NCBI GenBank assembly: GCA_036850595.1
Contig: CM072154.1
Coordinates: forward strand, 7,571,330 to 7,635,329
Source of the DNA: Rhyacichthys aspro
Taxonomy: Eukaryota; Chordata; Actinopteri; Gobiiformes; Rhyacichthyidae
Reading direction: 5' to 3'
Length of the DNA stretch: 64,000 nucleotides
The translations under genes and the position numbers were made by a program. The first letter of the stretch is position 1, and every line of letters begins with the position of its first letter. The notes below the pieces were generated by a model, which was given only the letters and a program-made list of their open reading frames with translations, made no database searches and had not been told where the DNA came from. Below are positions 40,331 through 52,523 of the stretch, piece by piece.

Positions 40331-41822
40331 GGCTCTACCAAAAAAGAACAGGCAAAGTCAACAAACAATGACCACATGCTTCTATTTCATATCAACGCAC
40401 AGAAAGCCTTTGTATAAATACTGCCATGCCCTGGTAGTCTATTCTTTATAAATCCTAGGTTAGATTTCAGAGTCTAGGTGTGAATTCATAATTTTTACTT
40501 TTCCTGGCAGACACTTCATCAACTGCATTCCAGCTATTCTAACCCCCTGCCATTTACCTAATTATTTTCTCATTAAACACAGAGGTTTATGGGCTGAAGT
40601 GAAGTCCAGGACTATAGTCTTTATTTGAGTTGTCTGACAATGCCTCTCAAACTGGCTGCGCATCAAAGCACGTTGGGGAGAATAGGAGCATTCCTCTCAT
40701 TCTTTCAAATTGGGTGGCCGCGTTTGCAGCCGTTCACAGGATGTGGGAAACTAGAGATAAAAAGACTTCCATTTACCCCCCTCTACCCCTGCCACTCTCT
40801 GCTCCTCCCACCGAGGCCTGGTTTTCCCGCGCATGTTATTGTTTGAAAAGCACGCCTTCTTCTCCCTGCCCTGCCCAACTTTGGTTTTGTTTTACTTTGA
40901 ATGTCATGGTCTATTGTTGATAATCTACAAATAGGCTACTATCGCTACAGTCAATATTTTGATCCTTTGGACATGGTGAAATATATTTTAGGATCCTCTT
41001 AGCTTAACTAAACTTAAAGTGCATATGTGTTCTCATTGAGTACTTAAATAATACTTGCTGACAAGTTTCTGTTGATATATTTGCAGGTGACCCTTGAAGC
41101 ACTGTCTGGAATGAGAATGAGAGCATGGAAGTGCTCATACTTGCTTAACGCCCTGGGCAAATTCCTTTAATTCTTTAGCAATATGTGAAGCAGATTGTAA
41201 ACTTTTCATAGGCAAACAATCATTCTGAAGTGACTTCAATGAGAGAAGGACATATGTAGGCTAAATATGGAAGCGTGGGAATAAAACTCAGCAGTTCAGT
41301 ACAGTATGTTATAGGTCAAGTGCTGTGTATTGGGATATTTTTGTAAACAAATAGTTTCCTCCTTTTTGGGCTCCACATGCAAATCCCATCTCCAATCCAC
41401 ACCTCCCAAGACTTTGAAGGACACCTTTACTAATACTACACCACTACTTATCGTATTGTATCACAGCCTTACTGGCAAATACCCATGTTGCTTTATGAAA
41501 GTATATGAGAAATAGAGGTTTTATACCAGACTTATACATAGGTTACCAATTAGTCATCTAGCTATGACTAATTGATACTGTTATTAAATATGTTAGCAAT
41601 TTATTTATTCATCATAACCCATTGACAATATAGCGCTATAGGTGAGGAGGTCCTTCCAACTTTGAAGTTTGTGTTTTAAAATTGCTATTATTTATGGATT
41701 GACTCAACAATTATCAATAAAGCTATTTACTATCAACTTCATTCATTCAAATATAGGCTATTCTCAAATAATGCTAAAATACCTAACCAGTCTATGTGGA
41801 AGTCCCATATTATGCTTTGTGT
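40331..41822. other. Intergenic stretch, no gene recognised
   Basis: No protein-like exon, RNA gene or transposon end was recognised upstream of the kinase promoter. Confidence 0.3.
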
Positions 41823-42180
41823 TTAAAGGTGCAGTGTGTAAAATGTTGCATTATACAGTTACCTCTAAAACTGATACACAATAGTGTATAGCTTTGTATT
41901 TGCTAAGAAAAAAATAGACATTTAAAGCTCTATATAACTGAGTGAAAGTTACATTACTTCCTATTCTTGTTGCTACAGATGCCCACAGTGGACAAACTGC
42001 TGAGTGGGAAAGTGCATTTATGTTTCTTTTTGAACACATATATTGCATAAAGACATTTATTAACACAATATTTAATTGTATTTTTTTTAAAACATTTTAA
42101 AAATAATCTCTAAAGTTTGTTTGCTCAAAAATAACAACATGTCCCTGCAGGGCTACCGTAGCTAAAAACAAAACTTTGTT
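41823..42180 (+). mobile_element. Truncated copy of the TTAA-flanked MITE family
   Basis: It begins TTAAAGGTGCAGTGTGTAAAA and shares collinear blocks with 51749-52100: ttacattacttcct-ttcttgttgctac versus ccattacttcctcttcctgtttctac, tgcccacagtggacaaa versus tgcccagagaggacaaa, and aagtgcattta-tttctttttga. The 3' inverted repeat was not found, so the right end is lost. Confidence 0.6.
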
Positions 42181-42289
42181 TAATTCATGTTTCAAAATTT
42201 TAGAAGACCATTAATGCAGCTCTTGATACAAGATTTCATTATTACTTAAATATAACTTATACATAACTTAAAAATAGAACTTATAACTT

Positions 42290-42720
42290 GTCTATAATGT
42301 TGTGGCTGTCATGGCGCAGTAACAGTGGAAGCCTAATAACAACTGCGAGGCCCACAAAGCTGTGAGCGGTGAGTTCATGCTCAGTCAGGGGCATCGGAGA
42401 GGTGTGTGAAAACGGAGAGGTCCTAAAGCAATTTGTGCACCAGTGACCGCAGGCCGACGAAATGCCAGCAGTGAGCGCATCTCGGAGGCTGCACATATCT
42501 ATGCCTGCATCATCAGCACGACTCGAATGACAGCCATCCAACCCCATGTGTCAGGGGGAGCACTGCTGCTGTAGGCTTTATTATTAGCCGCTTCGCTCTT
42601 GAATGTTCACCGTGGGACCAGCTGCTTAGTCCCATCTCTGGAAGTCTCCGAGAAGGGGGCAACAGGTTTTCAAAGCGGGAAACTCCATTTATTTTGATCA
42701 TCTGACGCACCTACGAAAGC
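42290..42720. promoter_or_regulatory. Candidate conserved non-coding block
   Basis: A 430-bp GC-balanced block with CpGs (gaccgcaggccgacgaaatg near 42444) sits between AT-rich flanks. It has no sustained coding frame and no repeat ends. Enhancer-like texture only; conservation is untested. Confidence 0.22.
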
Positions 42721-43844
42721 CAAAATGTGATGACATTTATCACTCAAGCTAGCCACCTTCTCTTTTATATGTCAACTCTCAACTTCAGAGGCCATAACCC
42801 ACAAGGGAAAATGACACAAAGATTGGCTTACATAATAATTCCTTGTATTACTTCCTCTTTCTAGTTAAACAGAAACTTACTGCAGTGTGGTTTCGCAACA
42901 CAGCTATTTCTACCGAATGTATTAACAATTGAGCATGAAACATAATCTTCCCGTTACAGTTTATTTTTGCTGTTAAAATATGTATCAATGTTTACAGAAA
43001 GATTGCATGATATCACCAAGGCTTTTGGCTGGATACATTTGGTTTAAAGGTCAAGGCAGTTCTAGTTGATCTTGATATAGTTTATTTCTGATCCACTATG
43101 CAATTTCTGTAATGATAACAATAAAGTGTCCCATAAATTCTGACCTACTGTATCCTTGACCCAAAAGCCCGACACTACTGGCACTTATGACACCTCTATG
43201 CAACATATTAACCAATTTTTTTTCTCCTTCTCCGCAGATCATTGGCTTCCCCTTTCACTAGAAATCTCTTCGTCGTAAAAAAACAACAACTTAATGGCAG
43301 CTCAACACTTGTTCACCCATCAATCATTCAAAAGCAGCCAACCACCTCTCCAGCTGTCTCCAGATCCCACCTGCTGTCACTCAGTAAGTGGCAGGAAAAA
43401 CAATTATGGGGGGTGGACAAGACAAGTGTAGGCTTGCACCAAGTGTTGGATATCCCCGGTGTGTTGAATAATAGAGAATTGGTAGGAGACGGAATAGTCA
43501 CATAGAGATGTGCACGTGCTGTGGACAATAAGCATCAAGTATTATGCTCTATTTGTGTGCTTCTTGGATGGTCCCAGTTTACAAATGACGATGCCATTCT
43601 TTTAAATTTGGTGTATCTTGTTTTTAGTTAGGGGCATGATTGATGCTGTGAACACACTTTTCGAGGACTTTTTTTTGTCAAAAGGGGAAGGCCTCAAAAA
43701 AAGTGTACTGTAACCCGTTGACTTTGGTTTCAACAGTGTGGTACTCTTACTAAAAAGTAGAGCTAAACACTGCGGTCTGTTGATTGGAGGATAGAGAATT
43801 CTGACTCAATAAAAACATGTCTTGTTTTAAAGATGTTTTGGACT

Positions 43845-43995
43845 TTAGCCTTTAGAGCCTAGCCTTTATTTGACAGTGTAGAGAGACAGGGAAAAGGCTG
43901 AAAGAGAGGGGAATGCCACTGGGTAAACACCTGCCAGAATCAATCCCATGTCGCCCAAGCATGGAAGCCACCAAGGTGCCCCAACAAAAATGAGT
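43845..43995 (-). repeat. Degenerate dispersed repeat, possibly a reverse-oriented tRNA-type SINE
   Basis: The segment tttgacagtgtagagagacagg followed by agagaggggaatgcca and ending caaggtgccccaac resembles a very common fish repeat whose other end is tRNA-like. On the - strand a box B-like ggattgattct (about 43936-43946) is present. Identification is by resemblance and is tentative. Confidence 0.35.
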
Positions 43996-46176
43996 CTTAA
44001 AATGGATAAAACCAAAACAGACACGATTTCTCAAATCAAACATGTCCTGTTATTTTTTATTTTTTGACTTTCTGAGAAGAAATAAGGCTGAATTTTGTAG
44101 TAAACTAGGCTAACAATTATTAGCATCAGCTGTTTTTGTTTACAGTTGTCGTCTTACAGCTCTCGCCTAGTCAAAAAACAAAAATAAACAACTGCATTTG
44201 CTGTCAGTCTGTAAAATGTAGAAATCGTGTGCAGTTTTTTTTAAATTTAAAGTTTACAACACAGCACTACTACAACCATTCACTTGCTATTTTTATTCTA
44301 TATAACATCAGTACATGTTCATTTCAAACATTGGCTTCAAATTTCAAAAACTGCAACTGATGCTCCTACCTACCGTTTTACCACTCATTGGACACATGCA
44401 TACAACAGCAAATGTTAATACCAGATTGCCATTAATATCTAAGCAAAAAGTTTTAAAAGAGAAATTTTAATTTATTATTTCATTTTTATTTTATTATCAA
44501 CATTATTTTGCATGTGACACCATTTTGAAAAGTTAGGTGGTAAAGGTTTGAGCGATAATGTAGGCTCTTCATGTGCATACCTTTTTATATATGACTAAAA
44601 GCATGTAAATAGAGAATGAATACCAAGATAAAAATGAAAAATGTATGTTTTGTAATGATTGCACATGAATATTATATTTGACTGGTAAAGATGAACAATA
44701 ATGACTGTTCAAAGATAATTGACTGAAATGCGCTGAAATAACCTCTATTTTTCTCTGCCAGCGCTGTCATCAGTAATATGCTCGGACTTAAAAGATAATT
44801 GCTGCCTTTATGTAATATTGCTTAGAGCTTTATCAGGCTAAAATAGACTGGTTAAATTCTGACTATGTTAATGGAAACAAATGATGCTACTTAATGGAGA
44901 TAAATGACATTTTATGCCAGACTACATATATTAATCAAGTGTATGCAAATATGTAAGGACATGTAAGTACGCGCAAAATGAAATGCAGCTCAGAAGACAG
45001 AGCAAAAGGTTTAATGGCTTGAAAAGGCAGGTTCATATCCGAACAAATTGTAACCATTAAGCCATCATCTCCTGAAGCACTGCTGTTAAATCACTTGGAC
45101 GATCCCTTAATGTAGTCTGTAGGCTCTTCGCTGACAGCCCGTCACCGTAGAGGTGTGACGGCCGGTGCAGTGTGCAGAAAGGAAACTGAGCCAGGTGTCT
45201 CTCAGTCTAGTGTGCACTTTGACAGTGATTGACAAAGATTACCCTGTAATTAGAGGAGGGTCATAACGGTGGTCTACGTCCCAGCAGGAGGAGCAGCCCT
45301 GCCCCGCTCAGACAAACAAAGCATGCCCATGTCAGTTAAGTTGATTGGGCTGCAAGACAATGAGGCCTTGAGGGCTGGCCTTTGTTGCTTTACACAGTGC
45401 CTCTTCTTACTTCTTCTTCTTCTTAGAAAGCACATCAGCTTCAGTGCATGCTTTGTGGAATCTCCTGTAACAGCATTTTTTTGGGAGATTTCTAGAAACT
45501 GTAGAATGAAAAGAGATTTCACAAGACACAATACAGAAAAACATAATGCAGTTACATGCAAGTAAAGGAATTTGAATTAATGCGTTCAGACCATGGCTTA
45601 TGCAATTCATAGTGGGGCTGTTGCTGCAGCTATACAGCTTAGTTCATCCTAAGGTTGTACTAAGCACTCTGTTCATGTTCTATAGTTGGCACAGTGTCAT
45701 GTCAATTACAACACCAAGACCACTGTTTAAAACAATACTGGTACATCCTGCAAAGTTCAGGTTAATCGATAGCTGGCTAACTTGTGTGTCAATTGTTCTG
45801 GTCTCTCATGACAAAAACAGTTTAAAAGGAAAAGGCTAGTCTGTTTTAACGACAGCTCCGTTTTTCTTTTTAACAAAAGCTGAATACTAGATGTCATAAA
45901 TGTTGCATTAACCTGAGATGAGTGCTATGGACTTAATTCTTAAGCCACAAGCATAGTCAGATTAAACTGTGTATGTAAACATAGTGACTGATGATAAAGG
46001 AGTTGGCTGGGGAGAGGGAGGAGATATTTGAAGATTCAAAAATCACAACACAGCATTGCTTTGCAGAAGAACATGAAAGGAAAATAGTAATTGGAAACCA
46101 TACAGACATGCTCCTTTCTCATGGGTCCCAAAGTCAGAAAATCAAAGCCAATGAGGAGCACTGAACTATTTTTCAT

Positions 46177-46219
46177 GTTGTTGTTGTTGTTGTTATTATT
46201 ATTATTATTAATATTATTG
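46177..46219. repeat. GTT/ATT compound microsatellite
   Basis: A run of GTT units passes into ATT units. The poly-leucine/isoleucine frame across it is an artefact. Confidence 0.85.
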
Positions 46220-46979
46220 TTAGCAATAAATCAATCAGTTTTCCAAAACAATTGTGATCAGTTTGGTACTGTTTACTTTGGTCTTTGCTACTTTGTACAT
46301 GTTTGAATATTTGTCTATGTTTTTGTTAAAAATTTCTTGAGATGTGGGGTGTCATCAGTATGAAAAATGTAAGAGAAATTGTGTTTTTCTTACAGAGCAT
46401 CAGATAAATAACACTACAGACACCACTTACTTGCCAAACAAGTAATTTGTAATAATTACAGTTTTGCATTTCAGATCCTACAAACAAAGGGTAAAATCAA
46501 TGCAACTTATTTTAAGAGATGCACCCAGTCATTTAGATTGATTTAGATTGATATTTGAGAGTGTATATTGCTTTGAATGAAGTATAATTCATAACATGTT
46601 CCTAGGAATTGTGTGCTTAGGTGCCTTATATTTGTCAAGCTCCAACTGACTTGTCTTGTACGATTACGTCACCAGACCTCCCAATGCTTATCTCTGTAAA
46701 AATGTCTGAGGAGAAAGTTATAGTTGGCAGCTACCCACTCTGTGAATACAGGGCTTGACCTGATCTCCCCACGCTGACATACACTCTATTACACACACAC
46801 ATAAACACACACCGCACAAACCCTGAAACCTTATCTGTGGGGCTTCCAAATTAGGCGCTATGTCTTTTTAACCCTCCCCAAATAAGGAAGGCGCCCACAT
46901 GTGTGAGTGTTTATGTGGTGTGTGGGGGGCTGTCGGATGAGGGCCACGCTGCATTATTTTTAGAGGTGTCTTTAGCATA

Positions 46980-47440
46980 GCTGTGCGGTGGGTAACCTCC
47001 GGGAATGGCCTGACCTCTCCTCAGGTAGCCTCTTATCTGCGCTCTCCTAAAGCCCCGAGAGGTCTTGACCACCGGGGCCATGGGAAAAGGCTCCTATTGA
47101 CATCAAAGGCGGGCCTATGTGGGAAAACACTACACGGGGCCTGTAGGGTGCCCTATAGGGGTCACCACGGGTCAACTTTCATGTCAGCACAGGCCTGGTA
47201 TGGGGGCAAAGGTTATTGGCATACCTGTCCAGCGCCACTTAGACTGTTCATCTTGGAAATTATCCTCACTTGTCTCAATTAGGGGTTCAACTACCAAGGA
47301 GCCCATGTAAGGTTTGTTTATAGCCATTGTTGCGTTTGTTAAATAGGAGGCTCTATAATCAGTGAAATGACGAGGATGCTTTTAGGGTTACCATTGGTTA
47401 CAATAATAGCACCCGTGTGCCCTCGGGATCAACAGTGGCT
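46980..47440. promoter_or_regulatory. Candidate conserved non-coding block
   Basis: A 460-bp GC-balanced block (for example aaagccccgagaggtcttga near 47049) with no interrupted-repeat structure. Frames are open in places but do not read like protein. Enhancer-like texture; conservation is untested. Confidence 0.22.
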
Positions 47441-49085
47441 TCAGATCACAGGAAATAATGCTTCCTATTTTATTCCCCAGATTCCTGCTAATGGCAGTGT
47501 TGACAGAAGTGATTATCGGTTTGCCTTTAAAAACTCTGCATGAATGCCAGTGACAGAGGAAGATATTTTATGCCTATTTTTACTTACAAACTATTTTTTA
47601 ACCATGATACTTTCAGAATTTCACATTAAAATTTGATATCCTGAAACACCAATTTGTACAGCTAAATAGTAATAAGCAGACTTTTACAGTGGCAATTTCT
47701 TCTGTATTATTCTTTGAGCTGTTTTGTTCTTCTAACTACCACACAACAGATATGCACATTTTCTTTTATAATTACATATTTTGTGATTTTTGGTTTGTTT
47801 ATATCTGCATTAAAAAGTAATCTCCACACATTATCTCATCGCCATCTTTTAGCCTCGCACATGACATTAGCAATACATTTGATATTTTTGCGAAGCTTTA
47901 GGGGGTTGACAATTAAAGCAGTGAAATAATAAAATGTTAGCCACTATGTTTACATGCCATTAGATAAATCTGAATTATTGCCGAGAACCACAAAATTCAT
48001 CATTTCAAAATGAATGTAAATGTCTTTTTGTCTGGAACGGAAGTAATTCAAAATTCTTAGTGTTTCTGACTAATTCTTCATCACTGGGCTATGAGTCAGC
48101 ATGACAAAAACAAAGACCAGTATTTGGAGTAAGATACAAAGTTTTATTTATTCATGTGCTTTCAGCTCCAGTCAGTGTTACTATTCACAAGTCTGTCAAG
48201 GATTACATTAAAGTAGCCTATATCATTAGCATTTAACGCTACAACTAAGTTTTAAGGTTAATGTTAGCTCTCCTTTTGCCTATTTGCTATTAAATCACTA
48301 CACCACATGGAACATTAGCCCAAATGAAGTGCCACGGACTGAATAGTCAGATTCTCCTCTGTGCGTGTAAGCTCAAACAAAGACACAATGACAATATGCA
48401 AATCGAGATGGCAGATTTTTTCCAGGGGTAAAAATGGACGAGTGGAATGCCTTCACACTGACTGGATGAAGTCGGAATAATGCCCAGAGGATTGTGCATA
48501 CATGAAAAGAACTATAGAGGAAAGGGCTGTAGAGTTCACAACCGACTCCAACCTATTTAAACTTCCAGGTGTGTGCCCCATGTTGCCCGATTTGACAGTC
48601 CGAGGGGAGCGGGGAGCCATGTGCTTCGTGAAACGTGAACAAGACACAGCCAGGAATGTGCTGAACCAGGAAGAAGGCTGCTTGTGTCACCTTCCCACGG
48701 AGTTTGAAAGAGGAGGGGGGCCGGGGGGCTGGGCTTGTTGATTAGAGGGGCATGTACACATTCATACACGTGGGAAACAGACAACAGTGACATATTAAAC
48801 TGGCGTCACACAAACAAGCCAGTGACAGTGTTGCCAGTCACTGCTAAAGAATGCTGGGATTACTTGAAATTTCCCACAGGGATAGGGAACGGGCTCTTTT
48901 TCAGCTTGTCCTTTCTTTATGTTTGGCAAGAGAAAGTGAATGGGCCAGTTTTTCACATGAGCAGCAATGTAAGGCCAAGTTCAGACTGTTCTATATTAAG
49001 CCAGTTTGGAAGTTAAAGACAAAAACAATTGGAGGAAAACTGGTTAGTTGTGATGGTAAAAGATGATCATTGATGGCTATTCAGC

Positions 49086-49126
49086 AAACTAATGGCCTAG
49101 ATACAAAATATCTAGGCCATTAGTTT
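49086..49126. repeat. Perfect 18-bp inverted repeat with 5-nt loop
   Basis: Left arm aaactaatggcctagata (49086-49103), loop caaaa, right arm tatctaggccattagttt (49109-49126): every base pairs. The flanks do not extend the stem. Confidence 0.95.
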
Positions 49127-50687
49127 ATGTTCTGTCAATGAGAACGTGGGAACTATAGGACGGGAAAGAAGTGAGCAACAAGAAGTAGAAAATATTTATC
49201 AATTTAGTCAACAAAAACTGCATAAAAGTCATCAGTGTATCATACATGCAATATCTTAAAGCGATCCACACGTTTGTTTTGTTTTTCTGTTGCAGATGAT
49301 CCTTTCCATATTATTGGTTGGCTGTTCTCTCATCATTATCTTTCTCAGTCAGGCTTGTGTGAAATGTATACTTCCTTTTATTATTATTGCATTATGTACA
49401 CACCTCACAAGGTCTGTCACATTGGGGCAAATGTAATCAACATGCACTCTGTGAAAACAAATCTAAAAAGCACTTGGTTAATGTGCGGAATTAATCAAAC
49501 CACACACTATTCTCATTTTTGTGTACTTCTGATCTGTTCCAAGACTGAGGAACAGATACTAGACTGAGGAAGAGCTTATTTCTAGGCCCCCTATCCCACT
49601 GCCCCCACCTCCACCATCTTAAAAATGCACTTCTAATATATTTTATGCACTTTAATTAAGTTTTTACACTATTTATTGATTTACTTTTAGTTCAAAATCT
49701 CTAGGAGAGCCGTTTTAAATTTCGTTTTATTGTTTCTCAATGCAGTGACAAAGACATTTTATTCTACACCTAATGTTTTCATTTTCCTGTAACCCTGAGC
49801 ACTGTTTTAGAATAAAGTATGACTTAGGAAAGAGAAGATTATCCTGGAAACAAAAAATGAAAAGGTTGAAAGATTGTAAGTCAGACAGTTGTGCACCATT
49901 AACAATACAACAATCGGTAATCACATGTAAGTAACTTCAAAACAATTATCTCATCATTTTTTGGAGCTTTTCAAAATCCCCCTGGAATGGAAACAATGAC
50001 TTCTCCTTTTGCAATAGCTTTCTATTTTCAATATTCTCAGCTGCTCTATTTGCTTTCGGTCACTGTTTTTGCCCCCACCCTCCTGTTTCCCACTTGCCCC
50101 CACCGCCCTGCGAACTGTTTACAGTTGATTTGCATTGTGGGGCAGTTGAGTTGTTGTGATGGCGCGGGGGGTTTTCCCACCAACCTTTTTCCCTTCTGAA
50201 TCAAAACACCTCTCTGTCGCTCTGGTGCGGTGATGTCATAGACCAAAACCGCTAAAAGCTGCTTCCCTGGGAAACCCCATATCAGGAAGTCCAGACTTTT
50301 TTTTTTCCTTCTTCCCATGTGATTGTTAAAGCAGAGCGCCTTGGAGAGGAGAGGTTTCTGATTAGGTTCCCATACGCAGCCGGTTAAAATGCCACAGTGA
50401 ACCCGCTGAACTAAGAAAATGGGAGTCAGTGGTTTAATGCTTTGAGTGTTTTTCTAAAGGGATGAGCAAATGAAGTAGAGGTTGTAAATATGAATGGAAA
50501 ATACTAGTTTGCAGATGAGTCATTGTTTGTTTTGGTTTGGGTAAACACATACATCCTGTGGCCAAGCGCATAGTGCAAATAAAAAAGTGTCATAGAGTTA
50601 AATAGGCAACAACCATAGATCTAATAAATGAAACGAAGCAGGAAACTAGATGTAGAAATATAACTATGTGGATCAGTTGTATTCTGA

Positions 50688-50716
50688 ATAACTAACTAAC
50701 TAACTAAATAAATAAA
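50688..50716. repeat. TAAC/TAAA microsatellite
   Basis: Four TAAC-type units followed by AAATAAA units. Confidence 0.8.
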
Positions 50717-51748
50717 GTCGTCATGCTGCAGTGACATTTACTTTGGCAATTTAGAGGTTATTGGTACTGATAGCACTTTTATTCTTTTTCATGAGCCTTG
50801 TTATTATTATTATTAAGGGTTTGTGTTTGTGATAAAATTTTTTAGATGGGGTTATTTTTTTAAATTATTATTATTTTTTTGGTCGGTACAAGTTAAATAA
50901 TGCCCCGACATCTATTCTGATTAATTTTTGGCTATTTGCACATTTAGCATCTATACAACTTTAATGTTCATATCATATCATGACACTTTGATTCAGACTG
51001 AAATATAATGTCTATGTAATCACAATTTTTGATTTTTTTTTTTTTTACTTGAAGTTATGTAGTAAATTTGTGTTGTTGTATATTATTTAATGTAGCGTGT
51101 TTGGAAAGCAATGTATAATCATCACCTGGATTAACAAAACAAATACTGTTTGTCTTGGAGGATCTTCAACCATTTGCACTTCATTAGTCACTCATGAATA
51201 TGTTAAATATTCCTCATGCCTTTTTCACTTTAACACTGACCCAAACGTGTTAAACGAATTGCATTTGGCCATACAAATAAGGCCCGTATTCACATTGTAA
51301 TACTGACTTTTGTGCACCTATAGTCACTCTTTCTTGATTTCGGACGAGTGCATTAACCTTTGAATAGCCCGGACACAAAACCTCATTCTGCCGCAGCCCG
51401 TCGTCTTTTCTTCCATCGTTTCTCCACACGTGTGACTCGCACATGCTGCACAGGGGCCCCTCAGCTTGGCTGCCCCCGTCGCTCCGGCCATGAATGTGTA
51501 TGTGCCTCGAAGGAAGAAGCATGAGGCGCTGTCTAGCCTTGCCGTCCCCCGAGGGAAGGGTGGGAATGCACAAGACGAATTCCTCCACTCTCACATCTTC
51601 GGCCCATTCCTTCATTCTTTCTTAACCATTCAATCCACAATGACACTTTGCGTTCCATGTGGTGTTTGTTTCTGCTATGATAAGAATGAATGGAAACTCA
51701 CCCACTGAAAAATTTGCATCCATCTAAATGAGTATGCTCAAACTGAAT

Positions 51749-52504
51749 TTAAAGATGTACTGAGTCAATTTTGTATATTGTTGAACAATATGGAATATAT
51801 CAGTCATGACTTTTCAATGCATTAAAATAACCCTGCATTTGTCTTTTTTTCAAACATAGACATTAAAAGCACAATGGAAGTTCCATTACTTCCTCTTCCT
51901 GTTTCTACAACTGCCCAGAGAGGACAAATGCAGGATAAGTGCATTTTTATTTCTTTTTGAGGATACTATCTTGCATGAAAGCTTGGATCATTTATGAACA
52001 ACATATTTTATTGTCTCATAATCTGACTAAATTCTACTGTATTTGTTCTGAGAATGCATCATGGGGCTACTATAGGTCTTCAAAGGAGATTGGCAATTTA
52101 ATGTGTAAAGTTTTATCCTTTAAATGTATTATTTTTTCTTTTTTCAGCCTGTGGCAAAATGCATTGTGCTTATAGAGAGGTGTCATAGAGTTTAATCAAC
52201 AATAGGCTTGACTATACATCTAATGAATGACTCAAACAACAAACTAGCTTAAGAAATGTAATTATATGGATAGACACGCTGAGTAACAGCAATACATGGA
52301 CCAAGCATCCTGACACATTAGTTGTCATACATGTGTTGCATTGGTTGTGTGAACTTCCAAAAAAATTTAACTCATGGTTTGTTTATTTATTTAACTTACT
52401 GTATACCATGTCTTCACAGGCACTAGAAATGAGATTTGTAAGATGCAGAATTCTAAAATGCATTGTTTCCAACTGGCGCCAAAAACTAAACATTGCACCT
52501 TTAA
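51749..52504. mobile_element. TTAA-flanked MITE, 756 bp
   Basis: The left end reads TTAAAGATGTACTGAGT, and the reverse complement of the right end reads TTAAAGGTGCAATGTTT, imperfect inverted repeats beginning exactly at TTAA. The interior aligns in blocks with 41823-42180. No transposase frame is present. TTAA targets suggest piggyBac-type mobilisation. A perfect 11-bp palindrome arm pair (52501-52523) overlaps the right TTAA. Confidence 0.6.
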
Positions 52505-52523
52505 AGAAGTGACACTTCTTTAA

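Larger units (their letters stand above)
42721..46975. other. Gene-poor stretch, no exon recognised
   Basis: Apart from the repeat near 43.9 kb and a GTT/ATT microsatellite (46177-46219), no feature was identified. The sub-block about 44690-45250 has several TAAT and GATAA cores and lacks repeats, which is compatible with regulatory sequence. Confidence 0.3.
47441..51748. other. Gene-poor stretch, no exon recognised
   Basis: Contains a perfect 18-bp hairpin (49086-49126), a TAAC/TAAA microsatellite (50688-50716) and an ATT run near 50803. Two GC-balanced blocks (about 48490-48760 and 50080-50420) have no protein-like frame. No gene can be supported. Confidence 0.3.

Noticed and set aside
45269..45565. 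98- and 95-codon frames on opposite strands
   Set aside because: They overlap almost fully, contain a CTT microsatellite, and neither resembles a known protein.
46091..46306. Frame with a poly-leucine/isoleucine run
   Set aside because: The run is the GTT/ATT microsatellite translated.
51250..51615. 121-codon - strand frame
   Set aside because: One of the longest open frames in the gene-poor half, but the residues do not resemble any domain and no splice-bounded exon fits. The length is compatible with chance in a GC-richer patch.
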